The notes beneath the pieces are model-generated. The model ran no database searches, was not told the origin of the DNA, and worked only from the letters and a program-made list of their open reading frames with translations. Shown in pieces: positions 1 to 7,830 of a stretch of DNA of 53,979 nucleotides (position 1 is its first letter; each line of letters opens with the position of its first letter). The translations under genes and the position numbers were made by a program. The DNA is from Oscillospiraceae bacterium. GTDB lineage: Bacteria; Bacillota; Clostridia; Oscillospirales; Oscillospiraceae. The stretch spans positions 1-53,979 of the forward strand of contig CADBYZ010000029.1 of the NCBI GenBank assembly GCA_902799075.1, written 5' to 3'.

Positions 1-714
1 CATGGACATACCGGTGAGCTTGCCGTTGAGCTCGGGGATGACCTTGCCGACAGCCTTGGCAGCGCCGGTGGAGGAGGGGATGATGTTGTTGTACAGGGAA
101 CGGGCGCCGCGCAGGTCCTTCTTCTTGGGGAAGCCGTCGACGATAGCCTGGGTGGCGGTGGAGGCGTGGACGGTGGTCATGAGGCCTTCGATAACGCCGA
201 AGTTGTCATTGACGACCTTGGAGATGGGGGCCAGGCAGTTGGTGGTGCAGGAAGCGTTGGAAACGAACTGCATGTCGGGGGTGTACTTGTCCAGGTTGAC
301 GCCGCAGACGAACATGGGGGTGTCGTCCTTTGCGGGGCCGGACATGATGACGACCTTGGCGCCGGCATCGACATGAGCCTGGGCCTTCTCCTTGGTCAGG
401 TAAACGCCGGTGCACTCGAGCACGTACTCAACACCGAGCTCGCCCCAGGGCAGCTGGGTAGCGTCGCGGTAGGCCTTGTCGGAGAGGATCTTGACGGTCT
501 TGCCGTTGACGGTGATGGTGCTGTCCTCGTCGTTGCTGGAGACTTCGCCGTTGAAGCGGCCGTGGACGGAATCGTACTTCACGCAGTAAGCGACGTGGGA
601 AGCGGGATGACCGGGAGCGCTGATGGCAACGACCTCGATATCGTCAGACTGGATAGCAGCGCGGAATGCCAGGGAGCCGATGCGGCCGAAACCATTGATG
701 CCAACTTTGATCAT
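1..714 (-). CDS. gap: Type I glyceraldehyde-3-phosphate dehydrogenase, 5' part (runs off the window)
   Basis: Cytoplasmic glycolytic enzyme that oxidises glyceraldehyde-3-phosphate to 1,3-bisphosphoglycerate with NAD and phosphate. The reverse strand reads open from an ATG at 714 to base 1, giving 238 codons of a protein usually about 335 long. It starts [20 protein letters not shown], the Rossmann NAD-binding start. Further on are the catalytic-Cys motif [12 protein letters not shown] and a later [11 protein letters not shown] segment, both typical of GAPDH. A GGAGGATA ribosome binding site sits just upstream of the start. The gene stands alone, divergent from the kinase-like gene at 1000, and its leader carries a 14-bp palindrome. 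The C-terminal third lies outside the window. Confidence 0.97.
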   Translation of the reverse strand, partial: MIKVGINGFGRIGSLAFRAAIQSDDIEVVAISAPGHPASHVAYCVKYDSVHGRFNGEVSSNDEDSTITVNGKTVKILSDKAYRDATQLPWGELGVEYVLECTGVYLTKEKAQAHVDAGAKVVIMSGPAKDDTPMFVCGVNLDKYTPDMQFVSNASCTTNCLAPISKVVNDNFGVIEGLMTTVHASTATQAIVDGFPKKKDLRGARSLYNNIIPSSTGAAKAVGKVIPELNGKLTGMSM

Positions 715-768
715 GTTTTTTATCCTCCAATTATAAAGATAGTACAGAATCTGCCGACAAGACATCCT

Positions 769-782
769 GCGCGCATGCGCGC
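769..782. repeat. 14-bp perfect palindrome in the gap leader
   Basis: GCGCGCATGCGCGC is self-complementary over its full length and lies between the candidate gap promoter and the gap start codon. It could be an operator or a leader hairpin. No known regulator site is recognised, and a GC-rich genome will produce some such palindromes by chance. Confidence 0.4.
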
Positions 783-807
783 GAAAAACGCCTGTCATAG
801 CTTACTC

Positions 808-837
808 ATAATAACATATACTATTCTCAAAAATCAA
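808..837 (-). promoter_or_regulatory. Candidate sigma-A promoter for gap
   Basis: Read on the reverse strand: -35 TTGATT (832-837), 18-bp spacer, -10 TATTAT (808-813). It would give a leader of about 85 nt that contains the palindrome at 769-782. Confidence 0.5.
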
Positions 838-911
838 GTTTAACTGCAAGGGAATTTGGTTCGGAACGTGACAAAGTTTTGCCGCAATCGCCCGATTATT
901 TCGTGTAAGTA

Positions 912-940
912 TTGTTCATTTTGTATATATCTGCTATAAT
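912..940 (+). promoter_or_regulatory. Extended -10 promoter for the kinase-like gene
   Basis: -35 TTGTTC (912-917), 17-bp spacer, perfect -10 TATAAT (935-940), preceded by TGC, which makes an extended -10. The start codon of the next gene is at 1000. Confidence 0.6.
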
Positions 941-999
941 TACCCAAATCCGGGGTATTTTTGCCGGGTTCATATCTTGCTGTTATGGGAGGACGCCGT

Positions 1000-2058
1000 A
1001 TGATCCAGATCTCTGCCGAGCTTCTTGCCCTCACCTCCGAGCCTGCCCTGCTCGTGCGGGGCGGCAGGCTTCTCTATGCCAACGACGCGGCCCGGGCGCT
1101 GCTGGGGCCGGACTGCCCGGACAAAAGCTTTGCCGCGCTTTTCGGGCGGGACATCGCCGGGATGCAGGCGCCCGCCTTTGTGGGCGAGGCGGAGGTCGCG
1201 GGCAGGCGCTTTCTCCTGCGCATCCGCTCGATGGAAGGCATGCGCGCGGTGTTCCTCTCCCCCTGTGAGGCGGCGGGGGAACTTTTGGGCGACAGCTTTC
1301 TCTACGCGCTGCGTTCGGAGCTTATGCAGCTGAACGTGAGCGTGCAGCTCATCCGCGCAAGGCTCGATCCGGTGGACGCCCAGAGCCTGCGGGCCCTGCG
1401 CGGCGTGATGCAGAGCCTCTACCGCGTCAACCGCACGCTGCAGAACCTCTCGGTCATCCGGGGCACGGAGCAGGGCACGCTCTTCTTCCGGCCCCAGCCG
1501 CTGGAGCTGTGCAGGCTCCTGCGCGATCTGCTGGACGCGGTGCGCCTGAACGTTCAGACGCCGGAGATCGTTTTCACCGCGCCGGAAAGTCTGCCCATCC
1601 ACGGCGACCCGGAGCTTCTGGAGGCGCTGGTGCTGAACCTGCTGTCAAACTGCCTGCGCCATGCGGAGGGCTGCACAAGGGTGCGCATCTCCCTGCGCGG
1701 GGCGGGGGATCAGGTGATATTGTCCGTGGACGACGACGGCTGCGGCATCCCCGGCGACAGACTCCACACGGTGCTCGAGCGCTACCGTTACGGCGGCGCT
1801 CTTGCGGAGGCTGACCGCGGGCCGGGGCTCGGACTCACGGCGGCGCGGGAGATCGCGCGCCTGCATGGCGGGACGCTGCTGCTGGAAAGCCGCGAGGGCG
1901 TCGGGACGGCGGTGCGCGTGTCCCTGAGCCGGGCGGCGGTCCCGCAGGGGACTCTGCGCAGCCCCGCGGCGGACTACGACAAAAGCTACGACCGCGTCCT
2001 CACGGGTCTTGCCCCGTGCCTGCCGCCGGAGGCCTTCGACGTGCCGGAGAGGAAATGA
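1000..2058 (+). CDS. PAS/ATPase histidine-kinase-like protein without an evident phospho-acceptor His
   Basis: A 352-residue soluble protein that looks like a cytoplasmic sensor kinase. Residues 1-90 resemble a PAS fold (LLVRGGRLLYANDAARALLG). Residues 95-150 are a helical region where a dimerisation domain would sit. Residues 200-310 hold a GHKL ATPase with N box (NLLSNCLRHA), G1 box (VDDDGCGIP) and G2 box (GPGLGLTAAREI). The helical region reads LRSELMQLNVSVQLI and has no His at the expected acceptor position, so phosphotransfer is doubtful. Start chosen at ATG 1000, which follows GGGAGGA at 987-993; an upstream TTG at 961 has no comparable site. No response regulator is adjacent. There are no membrane segments. 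Confidence 0.8.
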   Translation: MIQISAELLALTSEPALLVRGGRLLYANDAARALLGPDCPDKSFAALFGRDIAGMQAPAFVGEAEVAGRRFLLRIRSMEGMRAVFLSPCEAAGELLGDSFLYALRSELMQLNVSVQLIRARLDPVDAQSLRALRGVMQSLYRVNRTLQNLSVIRGTEQGTLFFRPQPLELCRLLRDLLDAVRLNVQTPEIVFTAPESLPIHGDPELLEALVLNLLSNCLRHAEGCTRVRISLRGAGDQVILSVDDDGCGIPGDRLHTVLERYRYGGALAEADRGPGLGLTAAREIARLHGGTLLLESREGVGTAVRVSLSRAAVPQGTLRSPAADYDKSYDRVLTGLAPCLPPEAFDVPERK

Positions 2059-2099
2059 AAGGATTAGCCCCCCGCATGCGCAGCGCCTTGTTATGTTTT

Positions 2100-3029
2100 T
2101 TATCCGTAGATGCCGCCGCCGATGAACTCGCGGATCAGGGCGTCGGGGGCCACGTCCTCCTCCGGGATGTGGCCGAACATCTGTAAGGCGGGGAGCACCC
2201 TTCTGAGCTCCTCAAAGCGCTCGATCCCCTCCGGCACGGATCTGAAAAGCTCCGTGGCCGTGCTGTTGAAGACCGGCAGCTCGTAGGCAAAGGAGGTGTC
2301 GAAGCGGAAGTTTGCCTTGTCCTTGAAGGGCGATATGTAGCTCAGCTCGCCCCGGCGGACGTTGGCCCACATGCTCATGGTCTCCTGCGGGTCGGAGCCG
2401 CGGAACTTGTAGTCGCGCACCATGCGCCGCACGAGGCGGAACCAGGTGCGCTTAAAGACCATGCGGCCCTGGTACTCCACGTCGCTGCGGGCGGAGATGT
2501 AGAGCTTGAAGGCCTCGGGGTGCACGTCGGTGATCATGGAGTTGAGCGCGTGGATGCCCTCGAACACCACCATCTCGTCCCTGCCGAGCTTGATGGACTT
2601 GGACGGCTCCTGAATGCGCATGCGGCGGGAGAACTCGTACTTGGGCACATAGATGCGCTCCCCCTTTGCAAGCTGCTCAAAGTGGCGGTTTAACAGCTCC
2701 ATGTCCAGGCACAGGGGCGACTCCAGGTCCAGGTCGCCCTCCGGGGTGCGGGGGGTGGTGTGGTCCACGGTCTTGAAGTAGTCGTCCATGCCCACGTAGT
2801 AGGTGCGCACGCCGCGCACTTCCAGCGCCGCGGCGATCTTCATGGAGGTCGTGGTCTTGCCCGAGCCGGACGGGCCGGACAGCAGGATGATGGGGCTTTG
2901 CTTCTTGTTTTCCAGGATGAGGTCCACCGCCTCCTCCACCCGGTCGCGGTAGAGCTGGTCGCACTCGGCCATGAAGCCAATGGGGTCGCTCACGGTTTTC
3001 AGATTGATCTCGTCAAGTTTATAGGCCAT
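2100..3029 (-). CDS. Uridine kinase / phosphoribulokinase-family P-loop kinase
   Basis: A 309-residue cytoplasmic kinase of the uridine kinase/PRK family, which transfers phosphate from ATP to a nucleoside or sugar hydroxyl. The Walker A motif GPSGSGKTTT lies at about residues 52-61, followed by YYVGMDDYFKTVD, the substrate Asp region of uridine kinases. VVFEGIHALN matches the family's second substrate region. It is about 100 residues longer than classical Udk (about 210), with extra sequence before the P loop and at the C terminus. Clostridia carry such long paralogs, so the substrate is not certain. A GGGAGGAAC site precedes the ATG. It lies 26 bp downstream of hemZ on the same strand and is probably cotranscribed with it. 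Confidence 0.85.
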   Translation of the reverse strand: MAYKLDEINLKTVSDPIGFMAECDQLYRDRVEEAVDLILENKKQSPIILLSGPSGSGKTTTSMKIAAALEVRGVRTYYVGMDDYFKTVDHTTPRTPEGDLDLESPLCLDMELLNRHFEQLAKGERIYVPKYEFSRRMRIQEPSKSIKLGRDEMVVFEGIHALNSMITDVHPEAFKLYISARSDVEYQGRMVFKRTWFRLVRRMVRDYKFRGSDPQETMSMWANVRRGELSYISPFKDKANFRFDTSFAYELPVFNSTATELFRSVPEGIERFEELRRVLPALQMFGHIPEEDVAPDALIREFIGGGIYG

Positions 3030-3055
3030 GATGTTCCTCCCAATGATACATATTC

Positions 3056-4564
3056 TTACGATCCTTCGCTGTCCCTCGGGATGGCCGGGGATAAAAACTG
3101 CCTGTAGAAATCGCTGATCTTTTCCTTTTCCGCGCAGATTTCTTCGATCTTTTCGATATACTCCAGCGGGTACTTGGGGGCCATCAGGCGGATGTTGCGT
3201 CCGCCGTCCGGGCGCACCAGCTTGGTCGAGCCGCCCCCGCCCATGGCCAGGATGCTCCTGAGCTCCTCCATGATGACGATGTTGTAGAGATTGACGCGCC
3301 CGTCCTTCGCCCAGCCGACGTTTTCAAAGCCGCCCGACATGAACTTCTGCCGATAGAGGTAATAGGGCGCGTAGCCCGCCGCCGTCAGGCGCCCGTCCGC
3401 GTAGTCCAGCATGGCGGCTACCTCCTCCGCGCCCGGGATGGGGGTTTGGTCCAGCGTGATGCGCGAGCCCTTCTTGAGCGACAGGGTGTGCACCGTCACA
3501 TTCTCCGCCCCCAGGGTGAGCACCTTCTCCAGCGTCTCCCGGAAGCCCCGGGCGCTGTCGCCGGGCAGCCCCGCGATGAGATCCATGTTCACGTCAAAGC
3601 CGCCGACCCTGCGCACCTTCTCCAGCGCCGAGACGATGTCCGCCGCCGTGTGCCTTCTGCCGATGAGCTCCAGCACCCGGTCGGACATGGTCTGGGGGTT
3701 GACGCTGACCCGGTTCACACCGTGCGCGCGCAGGACGCGGAGCTTTTCCTCCGTGATGGTGTCGGGCCTGCCCGCCTCCACGGTGTACTCCCGCAGGGCG
3801 GAGAGGTCGAAGTTTGCCGCCAGCACCGCGCACAGCCGGTCGAGCTGCGGAGCCGTGAGCGTCGTGGGCGTGCCGCCGCCCATGTACAGCGACACCGGCC
3901 TGAGCCCCAGCTTTTTCACCTGGGCCGCCGTCGCCGCGATCTCCTTTTCCAGCGCGTCGCAGAAGGGCGGCACGAGCTTCATGCTCTTTTCCACCGACTG
4001 GCTGACAAAGCTGCAATACGCGCAGCGTGTGGGACAGAAGGGGATGCCCACATAGAGGCACACGTCCCGCTCTCCCAGCGAGGCCTCCGCCCTCAAAGTC
4101 TCTCGCGTGGTGGCAAGGCAGAGCTTTACCCGCGCGGGGCTCACGTCGTATTCCTTTGCAAAGCGCTTTGCCGCCTGCTTTTCGTCGAGGCCCGCGTTCA
4201 TCAGCCCCGCCAGGAGCTTGCCGGGCCGCACGCCGGTGAGCGCCCCCCAGGCGGGTTTTTTGACGCCCGCGCGCAGCGCCGCGCGGTAGATCGCGTTTTT
4301 GACCAGGCGCTGGCAGATCCGGTCCCGCTGCAGGGGATCGCCCATGGCGGCGTTCTCCGCGCGCGCCGCGCCCCGCCAGACCTGCCCGCCCCGATAGAGG
4401 GCGCAGCTGCCGGTGGTGAGGAGCTCCCCGCGCGCGAGGCTTACTTCCATGCGCTCCCCCTCGGACGGCGTGTCCGGGTACTCGGGCCGCTCGTCGGGAA
4501 AGAGGGTGAGCAGCATCTGCTCCACCGCGTATTTATATTCGTGTCCGTACAGGTACAGCTTCAT
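3056..4564 (-). CDS. hemZ: Oxygen-independent coproporphyrinogen III dehydrogenase HemZ
   Basis: Radical SAM enzyme of the HemZ subfamily, expected to convert coproporphyrinogen III to protoporphyrinogen without oxygen. The 502-residue length fits the family. A HemZ-specific N-terminal region of about 160 residues precedes the radical SAM motif CPTRCAYCSF (C-x3-C-x2-C, ligating the 4Fe-4S cluster). MGGGTPTTL, the SAM-binding GGGTP element, follows. The C terminus contains NVGWAKDGRVNLYNIVIMEE, usual for HemZ. It is the only porphyrin gene in the window. Haem is needed by the pentahaem NrfA encoded at 39.6-41.2 kb, which gives the enzyme an obvious use in this organism (inference). Confidence 0.95.
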   Translation of the reverse strand: MKLYLYGHEYKYAVEQMLLTLFPDERPEYPDTPSEGERMEVSLARGELLTTGSCALYRGGQVWRGAARAENAAMGDPLQRDRICQRLVKNAIYRAALRAGVKKPAWGALTGVRPGKLLAGLMNAGLDEKQAAKRFAKEYDVSPARVKLCLATTRETLRAEASLGERDVCLYVGIPFCPTRCAYCSFVSQSVEKSMKLVPPFCDALEKEIAATAAQVKKLGLRPVSLYMGGGTPTTLTAPQLDRLCAVLAANFDLSALREYTVEAGRPDTITEEKLRVLRAHGVNRVSVNPQTMSDRVLELIGRRHTAADIVSALEKVRRVGGFDVNMDLIAGLPGDSARGFRETLEKVLTLGAENVTVHTLSLKKGSRITLDQTPIPGAEEVAAMLDYADGRLTAAGYAPYYLYRQKFMSGGFENVGWAKDGRVNLYNIVIMEELRSILAMGGGGSTKLVRPDGGRNIRLMAPKYPLEYIEKIEEICAEKEKISDFYRQFLSPAIPRDSEGS

Positions 4565-4949
4565 GCTTTTCTCCGAGCCCGCCGGAGAGGCGGGGGTATT
4601 CTTAAAGTGAAAAGTGAAGAGCGGAAAGTGAAAATATAGAGCGCCTTCGGCGCAATTTTAAAATGACCGCGAAGCGATACCTTCACTTCACTTTTATCTT
4701 TTCACTTTCAACTTTTAACTTTCTTTTATGTACAATCTTTTTAAAGATTATAACAGATATATAAGCCCCTGACAATCACTGTTTTGGCAAAACAGGCGTG
4801 CACCAGAATCTGGGAGTATTCCCGCAAAGGCGCATGACAGGCCGTTATTTGAAAAAATTTTAGTAAAATAGGGCTGGCATTTTTCTCCGTTTTGGTGTAT
4901 TATAGGGTTGAGGGTATGTTGAATTGTTTTGCCGTGTGAGGGTGAATGT
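4565..4949. other. Gene-free divergent region between hemZ and the CarD gene
   Basis: 385 bp with no convincing coding sequence. It holds the heptad-repeat element at 4603-4733, a small hairpin (GCGCC TTC GGCGC) in the middle of it, and then an AT-rich stretch that must carry the CarD-gene promoter. A TATTAT (about 4898-4903) is the best -10 candidate, but its -35 partner is poor. Confidence 0.6.
4603..4733. repeat. Heptad-repeat inverted element, type A (copy 1)
   Basis: The left arm (4603-4635) consists of 7-bp units close to AAAGTGA, with one AGAGCGG variant. The right arm (4681-4733) is the complementary array of TTCACTT-like units. The centre contains GACCGCGAAGCG. The transcript could fold into a long hairpin. 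It belongs to the family seen at 7.7, 26.1, 27.3, 30.9, 37.0 and 49.8 kb. Confidence 0.85.
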
Positions 4950-5447
4950 ATGTATACGATCGGTGAAAAAATCATTTACGGTGAAAACGGTGTCTGCACC
5001 GTCGCCAAGGTCGCACCGCTGGAGTCCTCCGGCGCGTCGGACAAGCTGTTTTATCATCTGGAGCCCCTGATCGGCAGCGGGGTGTATTTCGCGCCGGTGG
5101 ACTCCGGGGCCTTCATGCGCCCCGTCATCAGCCGCGAGGAGGCGGAGGCGCTCATCGACGCCATCCCGAGCATCGAGCCCGCCATCTGCCGCGACAACCG
5201 CTTCAACCATGTGGACGCCTTTTATAAGGAGCTGTTCCGCCAGCACAGCTGCGAGGCGCTGGTGTCCATCGTCAAGGGCCTGCACCTGCGCATGAGCGAG
5301 AAAAAGACCCGCTCCAGCCGGGCCGAGACCACCATGAAGCGCGCCAAGGACATCCTGCACGGCGAGCTGGCCATCGCGCTGGACATGGATGTGGCACAGG
5401 TGGAGAAATACATCCGCGACCGCCTTGAGCCCGCGGACGCCGAATAA
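4950..5447 (+). CDS. CarD-family transcriptional regulator
   Basis: A 165-residue CarD/CdnL/TRCF-type protein; family members bind the RNA polymerase beta subunit and affect open-complex stability. The N terminus MYTIGEKIIYGENGVCTVAK is the Tudor-like RNAP-interaction fold (residues 1-60). The remainder is helical, as in CarD, with a basic KKTRSSRAETTMKRAKD segment. Start chosen at ATG 4950, which gives the canonical MYTIGEKIIYG; the reading frame is open from 4929, but that would add residues foreign to the family. GAGGGTGA lies just upstream. The gene is monocistronic, closed by a strong terminator at 5463-5497. Confidence 0.9.
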   Translation: MYTIGEKIIYGENGVCTVAKVAPLESSGASDKLFYHLEPLIGSGVYFAPVDSGAFMRPVISREEAEALIDAIPSIEPAICRDNRFNHVDAFYKELFRQHSCEALVSIVKGLHLRMSEKKTRSSRAETTMKRAKDILHGELAIALDMDVAQVEKYIRDRLEPADAE

Positions 5448-5462
5448 AGCTTCGATTGCCAG

Positions 5463-5497
5463 GACACCCCGGACGAAAGTCCGGGGTGTCTGTTTTT
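5463..5497 (+). terminator. Intrinsic terminator after the CarD gene
   Basis: A 12-bp perfect stem GACACCCCGGAC with a GAAA tetraloop, followed shortly by TTTTT. It lies between convergent genes and overlaps the last codons of the deacetylase on the other strand. Confidence 0.95.
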
Positions 5498-6470
5498 ATT
5501 CAAAATGTACTTCCGGGTAGGTCTCGTCCAGGGCGGCGAAGGTGTAGCCCTCCTTGAGCGCCCACTCGATCATGCTCTCCAGCGCCCTGACGCTGAAAAG
5601 CCGCGCGTCATGCTGGAGCACCACCGCGTATTCATAGGGCTCCTTCGGATGTGAAAAGTCGATGAAGGTGCCCTCGGTGGTCTTGGTGCTCGACTCGGGC
5701 TGTACGTTCCAGTCGTAGACCCGCACGCCCGCATCGCGCATGACCCGGTACATCTCCTCATAGCCGCCGGGGAAGGTGGCCGCGAGGAAGCTCGCCGTGC
5801 GGCTGCCGCCGGGAAAGCGCACCACATGGGCATACTGACCCGTGTAATCGTGCACGATCTCCTGGGCGGTCATGAGGTCGGTGAAATAGTTCCTCTCATT
5901 CTTATACAGCCACTCGTAGGAGAGGTGGTTATAACAGTGGATACCCAGGGTGTGACCCTGCTCCAGGATCTTCGGCAACATGTGGAGATACTTCGTTTGA
6001 TTGGCGACGACGAAGAAGGTGGCCTTCACGCCGTAGCGCGCCAGGACCTCCAGCGCCTCCTCGGTATACGCGCAGGGACCGTCGTCAAAGGTCAGGCAGA
6101 TGGTGCCCTTCGGCGGCTGCACGGTCTCCGGCAGGGTCTGGGCTTCGACGTGCACCAGGCGCGCAGCCTCGGCAAGCGTCTCGTCCCCCTCGGTGAGCAC
6201 ATAGCGCAGCTCGTAGTCGCCGGGCCGCCAGGGGATGACCTCGCCCTCGACCGTCACGTCTTCGGTCCTGCTCTTCCCCTCCGCGTCCGCGGCGGTGAAG
6301 CCCGGCTCATGCCAGGGCTCGCCGCAGACCCAGCTCAGCTCCGTCTCGCCCTTGAGCTCGATCTGCGCCCCGCGCGCCGTTTCCCCGGCAAAGGCCGCGG
6401 CGCTTACTGACATCAGCAGCGCCAGGGCAAGCAGCAGGGAGATCCCTTTCAAACGTCTCATGCTTCGCAT
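5496..6470 (-). CDS. Secreted polysaccharide deacetylase with N-terminal Ig-like domain
   Basis: An extracellular or membrane-anchored carbohydrate esterase family 4 protein of 324 residues. A signal peptide covers about residues 1-28 (basic start, then a Leu/Ala-rich core ending SAAAFAG). Residues about 30-115 look like a bacterial Ig-like/DUF5011 fold (WVCGEPWHEPGFTAADAEGK). The NodB-type catalytic domain follows, with TFDDGPCAYT (metal and catalytic Asp), HCYNHLSYEW (metal His pair) and RFPGGSRTAS. Peptidoglycan N-deacetylation is the likely role. Start chosen at ATG 6470, two bases after the upstream gene's stop, which implies translational coupling; an alternative ATG lies at 6461. The Ig-like front may tether the enzyme to the wall (inference). 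Confidence 0.9.
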   Translation of the reverse strand: MRSMRRLKGISLLLALALLMSVSAAAFAGETARGAQIELKGETELSWVCGEPWHEPGFTAADAEGKSRTEDVTVEGEVIPWRPGDYELRYVLTEGDETLAEAARLVHVEAQTLPETVQPPKGTICLTFDDGPCAYTEEALEVLARYGVKATFFVVANQTKYLHMLPKILEQGHTLGIHCYNHLSYEWLYKNERNYFTDLMTAQEIVHDYTGQYAHVVRFPGGSRTASFLAATFPGGYEEMYRVMRDAGVRVYDWNVQPESSTKTTEGTFIDFSHPKEPYEYAVVLQHDARLFSVRALESMIEWALKEGYTFAALDETYPEVHFE

Positions 6471-6472
6471 GC

Positions 6473-6985
6473 TCAAAACGGCAGGTCCTCGTTTTTGTCC
6501 CCGGTCTTGCCCGTGCTCTCTTCCTCTTCCCCGAGTTCAAACTCCAGCTTTTCCCCGCACTTGGGGCAGAGGATGGAGCCCTTTTCCAGTGTCTCCTCGT
6601 CGAAGCTGATCTCCTCGCCGCAGACCGGGCAGGTGGCGTCGTAGATCACGCCGTCATACTGAAGCTCCTCGTCCTCGTCGTCCTCCTCCGAAGGCTCGCC
6701 GCCGCGCTGGCAGCAGCCGCCGCAATAGGGTGCGCGCCCCTCGTCCTCGTCGTCCTCAGTGTCGAAGCCGCCGCAAAGCTCCTCCAGGTAGCTCAGCTCA
6801 TCGGCCACGCCGTCGATGGCCTGGGCCTGCCCGCGGTCGGTCTCGCGCAGGTCTTCCAGCTCGTGGGCGATGTCGCCCAGCAGATCGTTGAGCGCGTTCC
6901 AGAGCTTGCCCTCCTTCGAGGCGGGATCCAGGCCCAGGCCGTCGGCCAGGCCTTTGAGATACGCGGTCTTTTCGGAAATCGTCAT
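6473..6985 (-). CDS. CD1247-type N-terminal domain, zinc-ribbon protein
   Basis: A small acidic cytoplasmic protein of 170 residues. The N terminus MTISEKTAYLKGLADGLGLD matches the CD1247-type domain found in many Clostridia. A predicted helical segment (residues 30-70) is followed by two Cys clusters: CGGCC near residue 90, and a zinc ribbon CPVCGEE...CPKCGE near residues 118-143. Long Asp/Glu runs separate the parts. Function is unknown; the ribbon suggests nucleic acid or protein binding. A strong AAGGAGG site precedes the ATG. It overlaps the operon with the downstream deacetylase (stop to start gap of 2 bp) and is separated from efp by a terminator. Confidence 0.85.
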   Translation of the reverse strand: MTISEKTAYLKGLADGLGLDPASKEGKLWNALNDLLGDIAHELEDLRETDRGQAQAIDGVADELSYLEELCGGFDTEDDEDEGRAPYCGGCCQRGGEPSEEDDEDEELQYDGVIYDATCPVCGEEISFDEETLEKGSILCPKCGEKLEFELGEEEESTGKTGDKNEDLPF

Positions 6986-7011
6986 GATTATACCTCCTTA
7001 TTTGCTGCGTC

Positions 7012-7042
7012 AAAACAAGGGAAGACCGCCTGGCCTTCCCTT
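7012..7042 (-). terminator. Intrinsic terminator after efp
   Basis: On the reverse strand AAGGGAAG pairs with CTTCCCTT around a GC-rich loop region, followed by TTGTTTTG. It separates efp from the downstream zinc-ribbon gene. Confidence 0.85.
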
Positions 7043-7065
7043 AAGTTGATCGTTTTTGTGTGTTC

Positions 7066-7623
7066 TTACGCTCTGGACAGATACTCGCCGGTGCGGGTGT
7101 CGATCTTGATGCGCTCGCCGCGCTCGATGAAGAGCGGTACCTTGATCTCGGCGCCGGTCTCGACGGTGGCGGGCTTGGTGGCGTTGGTGGCCGTGTTGCC
7201 GGCAAAGCCCGGATCGGTCTCGGTGACCTCAAGCTCCACGAAGAAGGGGGGCTCGACGTTGAAGACCTTGCCCTTGTAGGAGTAGATGGTGCACTCCATA
7301 TTCTCCTTGACGAACTTGAAGTTGTCGTTCAGGACGGAGGCGTTGACCGGCTCCTGGTCGTAGGTCTCGGGGTTCATGAAGTAGTAGAGATCGCCGTCGT
7401 TGTACAGGTACTCCATGGTCACGCGGTCGACGGTGGCGTTCTCGAACTTGGCGGTGGGGTTGAAGGAAGTTTCGGTGACGGCGCCGGTGATGACGTTCTT
7501 CATCTTGGTGCGGACAAAGGCCGCGCCCTTGCCGGGCTTGACGTGCTGGAACTCGACGACCTGCATGACCTGGCCGTCCATCTCAAAGGTAACGCCGTTT
7601 CTGAAATCGCCTGCAGTAATCAT
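7066..7623 (-). CDS. efp: Translation elongation factor P
   Basis: A 185-residue EF-P, which enters the ribosomal E site and rescues stalling at polyproline stretches. All three OB-like domains are present at normal length. The loop that carries the modified residue in other bacteria reads VKPGKGAAF, with Lys at about residue 32. The C terminus has the signature [13 protein letters not shown]. No modification enzyme (EpmA or YmfI type) is visible in the window. A GGGAGGT site precedes the ATG at 7623. Pro-rich stretches in KhpB and RsgI of this window are plausible clients (inference). Confidence 0.97.
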   Translation of the reverse strand: MITAGDFRNGVTFEMDGQVMQVVEFQHVKPGKGAAFVRTKMKNVITGAVTETSFNPTAKFENATVDRVTMEYLYNDGDLYYFMNPETYDQEPVNASVLNDNFKFVKENMECTIYSYKGKVFNVEPPFFVELEVTETDPGFAGNTATNATKPATVETGAEIKVPLFIERGERIKIDTRTGEYLSRA

Positions 7624-7677
7624 ATAAAGGGACCTCCCGAAAGATTAGTTGAATAGATAAATCCAGTTATCTACGTT

Positions 7678-7706
7678 ATTTTACAGGATATGCACGCATA
7701 ATGCAA
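7678..7706 (-). promoter_or_regulatory. Promoter for efp
   Basis: Reverse strand: -35 TTGCAT (7701-7706), 17-bp spacer, -10 TAAAAT (7678-7683). It lies between the heptad element and efp, so efp can be transcribed independently of pepP. Confidence 0.65.
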
Positions 7707-7718
7707 GCTTTTTTTGAG

Positions 7719-7830
7719 AAAGTGAAAAGCGGAAAGTGAAAAGTGAAGATAAAGTTTGTTTTGCACTTTATAATTCGTCCGCGAAGCGGACACCATAACT
7801 CCACTTTTCACTCTTCACTTTACACTTTTA
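7719..7830. repeat. Heptad-repeat inverted element, type A (copy 2)
   Basis: Left arm of AAAGTGA-like heptads (7719-7750), a central perfect hairpin GTCCGC-GAA-GCGGAC (about 7777-7791), and a right arm of TTCACTT-like heptads ending at 7830. It fills the pepP-efp intergenic gap and abuts the pepP stop codon. Confidence 0.85.

Noticed and set aside
4898-4903. TATTAT as a promoter for the CarD gene
   Set aside because: The -10 is plausible but the -35 at correct spacing (TGGCAT) is poor; not listed as a separate feature.
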